Made by a program: the position numbers and the translations under genes. Below the pieces are notes generated by a model, which was not told the origin of the DNA, did not search any database, and was given only the letters and a program-made list of their open reading frames with translations. From Clostridium punense (GTDB taxonomy: Bacteria; Bacillota; Clostridia; Clostridiales; Clostridiaceae), in contig NZ_JAGGLL010000006.1 of NCBI RefSeq assembly GCF_017874425.1, positions 91,592 to 155,591 on the forward strand: a DNA stretch of 64,000 nucleotides, written 5' to 3'. Numbering within the stretch: position 1 is the first letter of the stretch; each line of letters begins with the position of its first letter. Shown in pieces: positions 27,975 through 36,533 of the stretch.

Positions 27975-28952
27975 TTAATTATTATTCCTTACATAGGCTG
28001 CCGCTGATATTCCTGCAACTTTGCCCTGATTTAATACATTTTCTATGACATCATAGCCTTTTATAACAGTTCCACATGCAAAAAACCCCGCTAAGGAAGT
28101 TTCCATTCCTTCACTTACAACTAATTCTCCAGTATCCTCATTAAGTTCCATACCCGTCTTCGCTCCTAATAAGTTTTCAGGATAAAGATTTATAGATAAT
28201 ACTAAAGTATCACAGGTTATATATTGCTCTGTACCCTCTATAAAATTTCTATGCTTATCAACTTCTACAACTTTTACGCCTTCAACCCTCTCCTCACCAT
28301 ATACATCAACCACTCTATGATTATATAGTACAGGAATATTAAAATCCTTTAAGTATTCCTTAGATTCTTCCCTAACTGCGTGAACCTTTGAGCTTGTTTC
28401 AATTATTCCTTTAACTTTTGCTCCCTCAAGAACTAGGCTTCGTGCCGTTAAAATAGCAGTGTCTCCTGACCCTAGTATTAGATACTCACGGCCTGGCATA
28501 ACACCTTTTTTATTTACATACTTTAAAACTGATACAGCAGTAGTTATTCCAGCACTTCTATGTCCTAAAATATTTTTATAGCCCATTGGCTTTTCTCTGC
28601 AACCAGCAGCAAATATAACTGACTTTCCTTTAACCTGAAAAACCCCATCATAACTATTTACAGCAACCAATGTTTTATCTTTATTCATACTTAATACTGT
28701 AGTGTCCATTTTGACTTCAATACTATATTGGGATACCAGATCTATTAATGCTTGTATTAATTCATTAGTAGTTAAGTTTTCTTCATTACCTTCTAAATAA
28801 AAGCCACTGTGTATGCAGTTGATTAAAGCACCCCCTGCTTCAGATTCTCTATCTAAAATCAAAACCTTATCTAAACCATTTTTTTTAGCTTCAATAGCTG
28901 CTCTAAGACCGCTAGGTCCTGCGCCAATTACCACTAAGTCATAGTGCTCCAT
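27975..28952 (-). CDS. NAD(P)/FAD-dependent oxidoreductase
   Basis: 325 residues. Two-dinucleotide-binding flavoprotein: an FAD site at the N-terminus (DLVVIGAGPSGLRAAIEA), an NAD(P) site in the middle (YLILGSGDTAILTARSLV) and the C-terminal FAD contact (LAGFFACGTVIKGYDVIENVLNQG). It resembles the middle member of the LhgO-type/flavoprotein/DUF1667 trio found in clostridia (often annotated as sarcosine oxidase alpha-like or thioredoxin reductase-like), but here it is alone. There is no CxxC active site, so it is not a thioredoxin reductase. The start is the ATG after GGAGGATATT. First gene of a three-gene operon. Confidence 0.85.
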   Translation of the reverse strand: MEHYDLVVIGAGPSGLRAAIEAKKNGLDKVLILDRESEAGGALINCIHSGFYLEGNEENLTTNELIQALIDLVSQYSIEVKMDTTVLSMNKDKTLVAVNSYDGVFQVKGKSVIFAAGCREKPMGYKNILGHRSAGITTAVSVLKYVNKKGVMPGREYLILGSGDTAILTARSLVLEGAKVKGIIETSSKVHAVREESKEYLKDFNIPVLYNHRVVDVYGEERVEGVKVVEVDKHRNFIEGTEQYITCDTLVLSINLYPENLLGAKTGMELNEDTGELVVSEGMETSLAGFFACGTVIKGYDVIENVLNQGKVAGISAAAYVRNNN

Positions 28953-29359
28953 AATATCCTCCACAACTTAACTTATTACTATCGATGTACAAGCTCAACA
29001 CTCAATGTATTTGATATAAATACTTAAGATTATTAAGAACAGGTTTAACTTTAAACGCCCTTGAGCTTGCCTATCACTTTTGAAGACACAACTTTTTATA
29101 ATGCATTATTCCTGCTGAAGTTGTTTCTTTATATGTATGATTTCCTATATTATATAATAATACCACATTGATTGGATTATTCAATTTTATATTTATTTCT
29201 CTTAAAACTTAAAATTTTTATTAACTATAATTCTATTAAGGTTCTAAAAACAGACTTGGAAATCTAGGTATACAATGGGAAATTAGGAATTAACTTTTTC
29301 AATAAAAATTATTTTAAAGGATAATACTATAATCACAATAAATATAAAGAGGTGATTTT
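28953..29359. other. Divergent intergenic region
   Basis: About 400 bp without a gene. The 9-mer CAAGCTCAA (about 28989) recurs inverted as TTGAGCTTG (about 29065). No RNA element was recognised. Confidence 0.4.
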
Positions 29360-29557
29360 ATGAGAATAAAAGATGGAGTAATTCCTACAGTAGTAGGGAC
29401 AGTTGTTACTGCTGGTGCTGCTGCCTTAAGAGCAAAAGATATGAAATCAATGAGAATGAACAAACACAATATTGTTCCTATGGCTGAAACTGCACTACTT
29501 GGGTTTGGATTTGCTCATGTGGTTTTAGGTGCAATAGATTTAATTCAACATGACTAA
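29360..29557 (+). CDS. Small hydrophobic hypothetical protein
   Basis: 65 residues with two hydrophobic stretches (about 6-24 and 40-60) around a basic hinge (RAKDMKSMRMNKHN). It ends AIDLIQHD. It has a clean GAGGTGATTTT ribosome binding site and its own strong terminator, which argues that it is real. It resembles small membrane-type proteins of clostridia with no known function; I do not assign one. Confidence 0.7.
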   Translation: MRIKDGVIPTVVGTVVTAGAAALRAKDMKSMRMNKHNIVPMAETALLGFGFAHVVLGAIDLIQHD

Positions 29558-29633
29558 TTGATAGATTGATATGCACTATTGATTCTAAAAGGTTATATAC
29601 TGACCTTAATTTTCTATGATAAATAGTATTTTA

Positions 29634-29683
29634 AAAAACTTATAGCCTGCAACTTGTATAAGCTGCAGGCTATAAGTTTTTGT
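29634..29683 (+). terminator. Terminator after the 65-residue protein gene
   Basis: 18-bp stem AAAAACTTATAGCCTGCA and complement, followed by a T-rich end. Confidence 0.85.
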
Positions 29684-29712
29684 ACTAATATCATATGAGT
29701 TTTTTTCTATTA

Positions 29713-29870
29713 GGCATCTGAAAATAAATAACAAGTCCAAGATGTGAAGGATATTTTGTGATAGACAAGGAAGCAGAACCCGCAGATAGTGGGGCTATCT
29801 AAGGGTTCTGTTGACGCAGTATAGCACAAAATAGACGAGGAGATTGGCTTATTTATTTTTTGAAGATGCC
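29713..29870 (+). repeat. Family 1 repeat, 158-bp copy lacking the tandem palindromes
   Basis: Same ends as the 15769 copy (GGCATCTGAAAATAAATAA and TTATTTATTTTTTGAAGATGCC), flanked by TTA on both sides. The CACAAGC palindromes are missing. The nested hairpin is improved: CAGAACCC pairs perfectly with GGGTTCTG around AGATAG/CTATCT. Its right end is coding sequence for the MFS gene on the opposite strand. Confidence 0.88.
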
Positions 29871-31066
29871 TTATTACACTTGGGTAAATCATCTCCATCT
29901 AATACCTTACTTAGTCTTCTTAAAAAGTACCCTGCCACTACTGGAACTACTCCTATTAGCAATAAGTATCCCTTAATAACAAAAGCTCCCTTAAATAAAG
30001 AAAGCAGCAATAACAGTATTATTGAACTTATAACTCTTCCTGCATTTAGCATTATATCCTTATTAATCATATATTCTATTCTTAAATCCTCCTCATGGAT
30101 TTTATTTATGACATTAAAGGTTGAGGAAGATAATTGTATAAGAAAAAACGGAAGAAAAAAAGAATCCATTATCATAAATATAAATAAAGTATTAAAGCTT
30201 ACCTTTAAGGATATTATTACTACTGCTAAAAAAGATCCTATAGTCCCAATATATATAGCCAATCTTCTTTTGGGTGGTTTTATCACCTTTTGTACTAAAA
30301 CATAGGAAGCGGAAGATACCAATGCTCCAATAAAAGTTAGCTTTCCAAGTGATAACTCACTACCTGTAGTTTGAATTATTAATATATTTACCAAAACCCC
30401 AATTATCACATCTCTAAAACCCCATAAGGCAGAAGCCTTTCTTATAATGCTCCAATCACTACAATTTTTAGAAAAAGCTCTGCTAAAGTCCACTTTACTA
30501 CCATAGTTATTACACTTTAAAATTAAGCTGATAAAAAATAAAATTAAGAAAATAGAAAGGGTTATGGTGAACACTATGCTATAACCTTTAGTTCCTGCAT
30601 ACCTAGTTATAATATATCCTGAGGTAATAGGAGCTATTGCCGCAGCAACTCCAGCACAACTTCCATTGAACCCATTAAAAGTATCTCTATTAGTAACACA
30701 GGTGAAATCAAAACTTAAGGTATTAAAGGCTAGCCAATAAAATCCAACAGCACAGCCATAGATGACCCCAAGTATGTAAATGTATATTCCACCCCTGTTT
30801 CCTAAGAATAACATTAAACTATAGAAAAATGCGTATAAAATAAGTCCAATTCTTAATGACCAAATACCATTTTTCTTTTTTGCTATTATTCCTCCTAATA
30901 TAAAAGTCATAGGAGTAGTTATATAGTGTAGCATATTATAAATTACTATTATAATAAAGCTATTGGTTTGTTTCCAAAAAAATATGTTGACGAAAATTCC
31001 TGATAATCCTGCAGCAAAGGTGAATAATGCACTCATTAAAAGTAGTATTTTAGCTTCCTTAGTCAT
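29849..31066 (-). CDS. MFS family transporter with repeat-derived C-terminus
   Basis: 405 residues with about twelve membrane helices. Weak MFS traits: the loop after helix 2 (GGIIAKKKNGIWSLRIG) matches the usual G-x3-D/R-R/K-x-G pattern, and GCAVGFYWLAFNTLSFDF follows. Substrate unknown. AAGGAGGG lies 5 nt before the ATG. The final codons (A-S-S-K-N-K and the TAA) lie inside a family 1 repeat, so the native C-terminus has been replaced or extended by the insertion. The terminator that would follow is not evident, unless the hairpins of the repeat serve as one. Confidence 0.87.
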   Translation of the reverse strand: MTKEAKILLLMSALFTFAAGLSGIFVNIFFWKQTNSFIIIVIYNMLHYITTPMTFILGGIIAKKKNGIWSLRIGLILYAFFYSLMLFLGNRGGIYIYILGVIYGCAVGFYWLAFNTLSFDFTCVTNRDTFNGFNGSCAGVAAAIAPITSGYIITRYAGTKGYSIVFTITLSIFLILFFISLILKCNNYGSKVDFSRAFSKNCSDWSIIRKASALWGFRDVIIGVLVNILIIQTTGSELSLGKLTFIGALVSSASYVLVQKVIKPPKRRLAIYIGTIGSFLAVVIISLKVSFNTLFIFMIMDSFFLPFFLIQLSSSTFNVINKIHEEDLRIEYMINKDIMLNAGRVISSIILLLLLSLFKGAFVIKGYLLLIGVVPVVAGYFLRRLSKVLDGDDLPKCNKASSKNK

Positions 31067-31222
31067 TTGGCCCTCCTTAAAAGCATTTTATTACTTACCT
31101 ATTATGTGCAAATTTCCTCTATCTATATTAGTGGTAATTTATTACACTGGAACTTTATCCATTTAATTCTTAGTATTAAAATTTTATAAATGTCCATTCT
31201 AAAACTGAAGGGAGTTGTTACT

Positions 31223-31366
31223 ATGAGTAATAAACATTCTGTAACCAGAAAACAAATGGCTTCACTAGGCCTAAAGAAAACTCCTCAAGGAGATTATGAC
31301 TATATTGACCCTTCCGAGAAAAACAAATCAAAATATAAAAGCATAAAAAAGACCCCTCAGGACTAA
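31223..31366 (+). CDS. Small basic hypothetical protein (47 aa)
   Basis: 47 residues, very hydrophilic: MSNKHSVTRKQMASLGLKK, then TPQGDYDYIDP, then a Lys-rich tail ending KKTPQD. GGGAG lies 8 nt before the ATG, and the stop codon sits in the loop of the following terminator hairpin. The repeated KKTPQ near both halves is notable. Size, charge and context fit a small clostridial protein of unknown function. Below the usual gene-finder size limit, but the ribosome binding site and terminator support it. Confidence 0.65.
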   Translation: MSNKHSVTRKQMASLGLKKTPQGDYDYIDPSEKNKSKYKSIKKTPQD

Positions 31367-31385
31367 CCTGAGAGGCTTTTTTAAT
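31349..31385. terminator. Bidirectional terminator after the 47-residue gene and the symporter
   Basis: Stem CCTCAGG/CCTGAGAGG with A-run before and TTTTTT after it; it can end both convergent transcripts. The 47-codon gene stops within the loop. Confidence 0.8.
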
Positions 31386-31473
31386 AATGCAAATATACTT
31401 AAGCAAACTTATTTTTATCACTATTGTCATGACCAACAAGCTCACTAATAGGGGTCAAATTTCTAAAACCATA

Positions 31474-32883
31474 TTACATATTAGCATTTATAGTTTTATT
31501 TTGTTTTTTGTTTTTACCTGCTTTTCCCTTTGCATCAGGATTAAGTTCATAATCTATTGCTTCAAGATTATCATCCCATAGATATTTCTTAGTTTCACTA
31601 ACAATAACTCCACTTAATGCAAGTAAGGAAATTAGGTTTGGAATTGCCATTAATCCATTGGCTAGGTCTGACATATTCCATATTAAATCTAAGCTAAATA
31701 CGCTTCCTACGAATACCATTCCTACATAAACAATTCTATAAGGTGTAATGGCTTTCTTACCAAATAAATATTCAATTGCTTTTTCAGCATAATATGACCA
31801 TCCAAGAATAGTTGAGAATACGAAGGTTAAAAGTCCAACTGTTAGTACTATTGGTCCAACAACAGGTATCATTGCAAAGGCAGCTTTAGTAAGCTCTCCA
31901 CCTGCAAGTCCCTGATTCCAAACCCCTGTATTTACAAGAACAAGACCTGTCATTGCACAAACTACTACTGTATCCCAAAAAGTTCCTGTGGCAGAAACTA
32001 ATGCTTGCTTTACAGGGTTTCTACTTTGAGCTGCAGCTGCAACTATTGGTGCACTACCAAGACCAGATTCGTTAGAAAATAAACCTCTTGCTATACCGTA
32101 TCTCATAGCCATCATAATTCCAGCACCAGCAGCACCACCACCTACAGCTTTAGCTGAAAATGCACTCTTAAATATTAAAGCTAAGCTTGCAGGTATAGAA
32201 CTAAAAGTCATGCCTAAAATTATTATACATCCTAAAATATAGAAACCTGCCATAAATGGTACAAGAATATCACAAACTCTTGCTATACTCTTAATTCCAC
32301 CAATTACAACTACAGCAGTTAATATTGCCATTACTACTCCTGACACCCAGGTTGGCACACTAAAGGTACTAGCTAACATTGTAGATATAGAGTTTGCTTG
32401 TACAGCTGAACCGATTCCTAAAGCAGCTAAACTAGTAAAGATAGCAAATAAAACGCCTAGCCACTTCTTGCCCATAGCTTTTTCCATAACATACATAGGG
32501 CCTCCAGCCATGGTTCCATCTTCTGTCTTAACTCTATATTTAACTGATAAAAGTGCTTCTGCGTATTTAGTTGATATACCAAATACTCCTGTAAGCCATG
32601 TCCAAAGCACTGCTCCTGGTCCTCCTAGAGAAATTGCAGTGGCAACCCCTACAATATTTCCAGTTCCTATGGTTGCTGCAAGAGCTGTACAAAGCGCACT
32701 AAATTGACTTACATCCCCTTCTGCAAAGTCATCTTTAGTCACAGAAAGCTTTATTGCCTTTCCAATATACCTTTGAATAAACCTTAGTCTAAAGGTTAAA
32801 AATAAGTGCGTTCCAAATAAAAGAATAATTAATGGATAACCCCAAATAAATGATGCAGCTTTACTAATAAATTCAGCAAACAT
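31474..32883 (-). CDS. Alanine/glycine:cation symporter (AGCS family), copy 1
   Basis: 469 residues, about eleven membrane helices. AGCS signatures: QFSALCTALAATIGTGNIVGVA, GGPGAVLWTWLTGVFG, and GIARGLFSNESGLGSAPI. These proteins import alanine, glycine or D-alanine with Na+ or H+. The C-terminus has a Lys-rich extension (GKAGKNKKQNKT) missing in copy 2. The start is the ATG after AAGGGGG; the frame opens 11 codons earlier without support. It is nearly identical to the gene at 33271-34623 over most of its length, so the pair is a tandem duplication. Confidence 0.95.
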   Translation of the reverse strand: MFAEFISKAASFIWGYPLIILLFGTHLFLTFRLRFIQRYIGKAIKLSVTKDDFAEGDVSQFSALCTALAATIGTGNIVGVATAISLGGPGAVLWTWLTGVFGISTKYAEALLSVKYRVKTEDGTMAGGPMYVMEKAMGKKWLGVLFAIFTSLAALGIGSAVQANSISTMLASTFSVPTWVSGVVMAILTAVVVIGGIKSIARVCDILVPFMAGFYILGCIIILGMTFSSIPASLALIFKSAFSAKAVGGGAAGAGIMMAMRYGIARGLFSNESGLGSAPIVAAAAQSRNPVKQALVSATGTFWDTVVVCAMTGLVLVNTGVWNQGLAGGELTKAAFAMIPVVGPIVLTVGLLTFVFSTILGWSYYAEKAIEYLFGKKAITPYRIVYVGMVFVGSVFSLDLIWNMSDLANGLMAIPNLISLLALSGVIVSETKKYLWDDNLEAIDYELNPDAKGKAGKNKKQNKTINANM

Positions 32884-33231
32884 AATTTCATCCCCCTTAT
32901 TATTAATTGTAAACACATTATAACAAAAAATTTAAACAAATTTAACAATTGTGAAAATTCTCTCAATATATTTTTTAGACATAATTCGACATGAAATTTT
33001 TCTTCAAAAACTTTTTAGCTTTTTTTCTCAATATTCTGAGTAAACTATTATTATCATTTCACATTATTGAATAATTTTATGAAATTTATTAAGTATATAT
33101 TCAAATAATAAACCAGTTTGTATTTTAACTTATAAAATCTCCCTCTTAATTTAAGTAAATTTAATAAACACGCTTCCTTTAACAATTTTATATATGAACA
33201 CATTGTTAAATATTCCGCAATGTGTTCATAA
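32884..33231. other. Region between the two symporter genes
   Basis: About 350 bp, AT-rich, no gene. A perfect 10-bp inverted repeat (GAACACATTG/CAATGTGTTC, 33196-33227) precedes the terminator of the upstream copy. No glycine riboswitch or T-box was recognised here or upstream of 34623. Confidence 0.5.
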
Positions 33232-33263
33232 TAAAAAAAGTGCTTCATATGGAAGCACTTTAT
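33232..33263 (-). terminator. Terminator after symporter copy 2
   Basis: 10-bp stem AAAGTGCTTC/GAAGCACTTT, then TTTTTTATT on the minus strand, 8 bp after the stop. Confidence 0.88.
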
Positions 33264-33270
33264 AATTTAT

Positions 33271-34623
33271 CTAATTTGAATTTAATTCCTTATCTATTCC
33301 TTCAAGGTTATCATCCCAAAGATATTTTTTAGTTTCATTAACAATAACTCCACTTAGTGCAAGTAAGCATATTAAGTTTGGAATTGCCATTAATCCATTT
33401 GCCAAATCTGATAGGTTCCAGATTACATCTAAACTAAATACACTTCCAACAAAAACCATGATTACATAAACAATTCTATATGGCGTAATTGCTTTCTTAC
33501 CAAATAAATATTCAATTGCCTTTTCAGCATAATATGACCATCCAAGAATAGTGGAAAATACAAAGGTTAAAAGCCCTACTGTTAATACTATTGGTCCAAC
33601 TACAGGTATCATGGCAAAAGCAGCCTTTGTTAGTTCTCCACCATTTAATCCTTGATTCCAAACGCCAGTATTTACAAGTACAAGACCTGTCATTGCACAA
33701 ACTACTACTGTATCCCAGAAGGTTCCTGTAGAAGATACAAGAGCCTGTTTAACAGGGTTTCTTGTTTGAGCAGCCGCTGCAACTATTGGCGCACTACCAA
33801 GACCGGATTCGTTGGAGAATAATCCTCTTGCAATACCATATCTCATTGCTTTCATAATTCCAGCACCAGCAAGTCCACCACCTATAGCCTTAGCTGAAAA
33901 TGCACTCTTAACAATTAAAGCTAAGCTTGCAGGTATAGAGCTATATGTTAATGCTAATATTATTAAACATCCCAAAACATAAAAGATTGCCATAAAAGGT
34001 ACAAGTATATCACACACTCTTGCTATACTCTTAATTCCTCCAATTACAACTATAGCAGTTAATATTGCTAGTACTATCCCTGATACCCAAAGAGGGATAT
34101 TAAAGGTGCTCTCAAGCATAGTTGAAATTGAGTTAGCTTGAACAGCTGAACCAATTCCAAAAGCTGCTATACAAGTAAAGGTTGCAAATAAAATTGCTAA
34201 CCATTTCTTACCCATAGCTCTTTCCATAACATACATAGGTCCCCCTGCCATGGTACCATCTTCAGTTTTAACTCTGTATTTAACTGATAATAATGCTTCA
34301 GAATATTTTGTAGCAATACCAAAAACTCCTGTAAGCCATGTCCAAAGAACTGCTCCAGGTCCGCCTAGAGAAACTGCTGTAGCAACTCCTACAATATTTC
34401 CTGTTCCTATGGTTGCTGCAAGTGCTGTACAAAGAGCACTAAATTGACTTACATCTCCTTCAGCAAAATCATCCTTGGTAACAGAAAGCTTGATTGCTTT
34501 ACCAATGTATTTTTGAATAAACCTTAATCTGAAAGTTAAAAATAAATGAGTGCCGAATAAAAGAATAATTAAAGGATACCCCCAAAGAAATGAAGCTGCA
34601 TCACTGATAACTTTAGCAAACAT
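33271..34623 (-). CDS. Alanine/glycine:cation symporter (AGCS family), copy 2
   Basis: 450 residues, the same fold and motifs as copy 1 (IGTGNIVGVATAVSLGGPG, RGLFSNESGLGSAP), with substitutions concentrated in the middle helices (for example ATFTCIAAFGIGSAV against AIFTSLAALGIGSAV). It ends shortly after KKYLWDDNLEGIDKELN, without the Lys-rich tail. The start is the ATG 10 nt after AGGAGG; a TTG 9 nt upstream is too close to that site. It has its own terminator, so each copy is a separate transcription unit. Confidence 0.95.
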   Translation of the reverse strand: MFAKVISDAASFLWGYPLIILLFGTHLFLTFRLRFIQKYIGKAIKLSVTKDDFAEGDVSQFSALCTALAATIGTGNIVGVATAVSLGGPGAVLWTWLTGVFGIATKYSEALLSVKYRVKTEDGTMAGGPMYVMERAMGKKWLAILFATFTCIAAFGIGSAVQANSISTMLESTFNIPLWVSGIVLAILTAIVVIGGIKSIARVCDILVPFMAIFYVLGCLIILALTYSSIPASLALIVKSAFSAKAIGGGLAGAGIMKAMRYGIARGLFSNESGLGSAPIVAAAAQTRNPVKQALVSSTGTFWDTVVVCAMTGLVLVNTGVWNQGLNGGELTKAAFAMIPVVGPIVLTVGLLTFVFSTILGWSYYAEKAIEYLFGKKAITPYRIVYVIMVFVGSVFSLDVIWNLSDLANGLMAIPNLICLLALSGVIVNETKKYLWDDNLEGIDKELNSN

Positions 34624-34911
34624 TAAATACAATCCTCCTAAGAATTATTTATTGTTACATAATATTCACAATTGTTAATTATTATTACCTCAACACTGGT
34701 TACTAGAAAGTTTTAATTTCGACATTTTCTACTTAGTTATTACTTTAATTCACTTTTAAATACTTGCTTATACCTCATTACACACTAGTGATTTTTTAAG
34801 TCTTTTAACAATTTTATATTAAACGAAATAATTCATTCCTATAAAAATGAATTATTTAAAAACTTTCTATTGTAGTGTGATGTAAGTTATGTTAAAATGT
34901 ATTTGAACCTT

Positions 34912-35013
34912 TAATCAGATCCAGAGAGACTGTAAGGAGAATAAAATATAGTGAGTGTTTACCCCTAGTGGGTTACTATATTAGACTTCTTACATTAGTA
35001 AGAAGTCTTTTTA
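34912..35013 (+). promoter_or_regulatory. PyrR-type attenuator in the uraA leader
   Basis: ATCCAGAGAGACTGTAAGG (34918-34936) closely matches the PyrR-binding loop of pyrimidine leaders. It is followed by a hairpin with ATATAGT/ACTATAT arms (about 34946-34981) and a terminator with stem GACTTCTTAC/GTAAGAAGTC and TTTTTA (34983-35013). Known for the family: UMP-bound PyrR stabilises the binding loop and lets the terminator form, so pyrimidine excess turns the permease off. Confidence 0.85.
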
Positions 35014-35051
35014 TTTTCATAAGTCGTGATTATACAGGTTACTTTTAATTT

Positions 35052-35107
35052 AGTCCAGTGAGGCTAAAAAGGGAGCTCAGGCTCCCCCAAATAATATTTT
35101 AAGGGGG
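35052..35107 (+). promoter_or_regulatory. Second PyrR-like site next to the uraA ribosome binding site
   Basis: GTCCAGTGAGGCTAAAAAGG (35053-35072) again resembles the PyrR loop. The hairpin GGGAGC/GCTCCC (35071-35086) overlaps its end and has no T-run. CCCCC (35084-35088) can instead pair with the GGGGG of the ribosome binding site (35103-35107). This suggests control of translation, which is inference. Confidence 0.5.
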
Positions 35108-35114
35108 ATTTAAA

Positions 35115-36419
35115 ATGGAAAGTAATTTATCAACAAAAAATGCAGCACTAGAGGAAACTTCTGTTATTGATGTTCAGGACAAGGTTCCTCTAAAGAAAGC
35201 AATACCTTTAAGTTTACAACACCTATTTGCAATGTTTGGTGCTTCAGTACTTGTACCAATACTATTCAATATAGATCCTGCAATAGTACTATTCTTTAAC
35301 GGAATTGGAACTCTACTTTATGCAGTAATAACTAAAGGTAAAATACCTGCATTCTTAGGTTCAAGCTTTGCTTTCATAGCACCTGTTTTACTGCTTCAAC
35401 AACAGGGATATAGCTTCCAACATATACAGGGTGGTTTTGTAGTATCTGGTCTAGTGTTTTCAGCCGTAGCAATTACCGTGGGTTTCACTGGTATAGGTTG
35501 GATTAAAAAACTTTTCCCGCCAGCAGCAATGGGCGCTATTGTTACAATAATCGGTCTTGAACTTGCTCCAGTTGCAGCAGATATGGCAGGCTTTCCAGTA
35601 GGGCTTTCAAACTCACCAGCTCTTAATAGTACTTGGGTAGTAGTTTCAATGATAACACTTGGAACCTTAGTTTTAGGATCAGTAGTTTTCAGAGGATTTC
35701 TTAAGATTATACCAATCCTAATAGCTGTTGTAGTTGGATATATATCAGCTTACTTTATGGGATTAATAGATTTCACAGCTGTAAAAGAAGCAAGCTTAAT
35801 AGCAGCTCCTCACATGGCCTTTGCCAAGTTTGATTTAACAGCAATATTAACAATATTACCTGCAACCTTCGTAGTTATAGCTGAACATATAGGTCACCTT
35901 GCAGTTACTAGTAACGTAGTGGGAAAAGACTTAACTTCAGACCCTGGTCTTCATAGATCTCTACTAGGTGATGGATTATCTACAATGCTATCTGGATTCT
36001 TTGGTTCAGTACCAACAACTACTTACGGTGAGAATGTTGGTGTTATGGCTATCACAAAGGTTTATAGTGTATATGTAATTTGCGGAGCTGGACTTCTATC
36101 AGTAGTGTTAGGCTTCTCAGGAACATTAGCTACACTAATTAGAACTATACCAACCCCAGTAATAGGCGGAATTTCACTACTACTGTTTGGAACAATAGCA
36201 ACTTCAGGACTTAGAACCTTTATAGAAGAAAAAGTAGACTTCTCTAAATCAAGAAATCTTATACTAACTTCTGTAATTCTAATCATAGGTCTAAGCGGAA
36301 TAAAAATTCACTTTGGTTCAATCGAAATTGGAGGAATGGGACTTGCAACCTTAGTAGCAATAGTATTAAACCTATCCTTCATGGTTTTTGATAAGTTTAA
36401 CCTTATGAATGAAAAATAA
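35115..36419 (+). CDS. uraA: Uracil permease (NCS2 family)
   Basis: 434 residues, about 12-14 membrane segments. Nucleobase:cation symporter-2 features: LQHLFAMFGASVLVPILFNIDP at the first helix (seen as LSLQHLFAMFGASVLV), PAFLGSSFAFIAP, the substrate-site VVIAEHIGHL, the helix LHRSLLGDGLSTMLSGFFGSVPTTTY pattern and FGTIATSGLRTF. With the PyrR leader the substrate is almost certainly uracil, taken up with protons for salvage. AAGGGGG precedes the ATG by 7 nt. Monocistronic. Confidence 0.96.
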   Translation: MESNLSTKNAALEETSVIDVQDKVPLKKAIPLSLQHLFAMFGASVLVPILFNIDPAIVLFFNGIGTLLYAVITKGKIPAFLGSSFAFIAPVLLLQQQGYSFQHIQGGFVVSGLVFSAVAITVGFTGIGWIKKLFPPAAMGAIVTIIGLELAPVAADMAGFPVGLSNSPALNSTWVVVSMITLGTLVLGSVVFRGFLKIIPILIAVVVGYISAYFMGLIDFTAVKEASLIAAPHMAFAKFDLTAILTILPATFVVIAEHIGHLAVTSNVVGKDLTSDPGLHRSLLGDGLSTMLSGFFGSVPTTTYGENVGVMAITKVYSVYVICGAGLLSVVLGFSGTLATLIRTIPTPVIGGISLLLFGTIATSGLRTFIEEKVDFSKSRNLILTSVILIIGLSGIKIHFGSIEIGGMGLATLVAIVLNLSFMVFDKFNLMNEK

Positions 36420-36483
36420 GAATATAACAAATTATAATAAATAGATTAAATAAACTTTTACCCTTCAATTTAAAAGTTTAAAA

Positions 36484-36526
36484 ACAAGGTGGTTATGAGC
36501 TAAAACAGCTTCATAACCACCTTTAC
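36484..36526. terminator. Bidirectional terminator between uraA and the phosphoesterase
   Basis: 13-bp stem AAGGTGGTTATGA and complement, between convergent genes, A/T runs on both sides. Confidence 0.8.
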
Positions 36527-36533
36527 TTCACCT

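Noticed and set aside
34624..34911. Glycine riboswitch or T-box upstream of the symporter genes
   Set aside because: Looked for on the minus strand because such elements often precede AGCS genes; no GGAGAG-type core, specifier loop or T-box sequence is visible.
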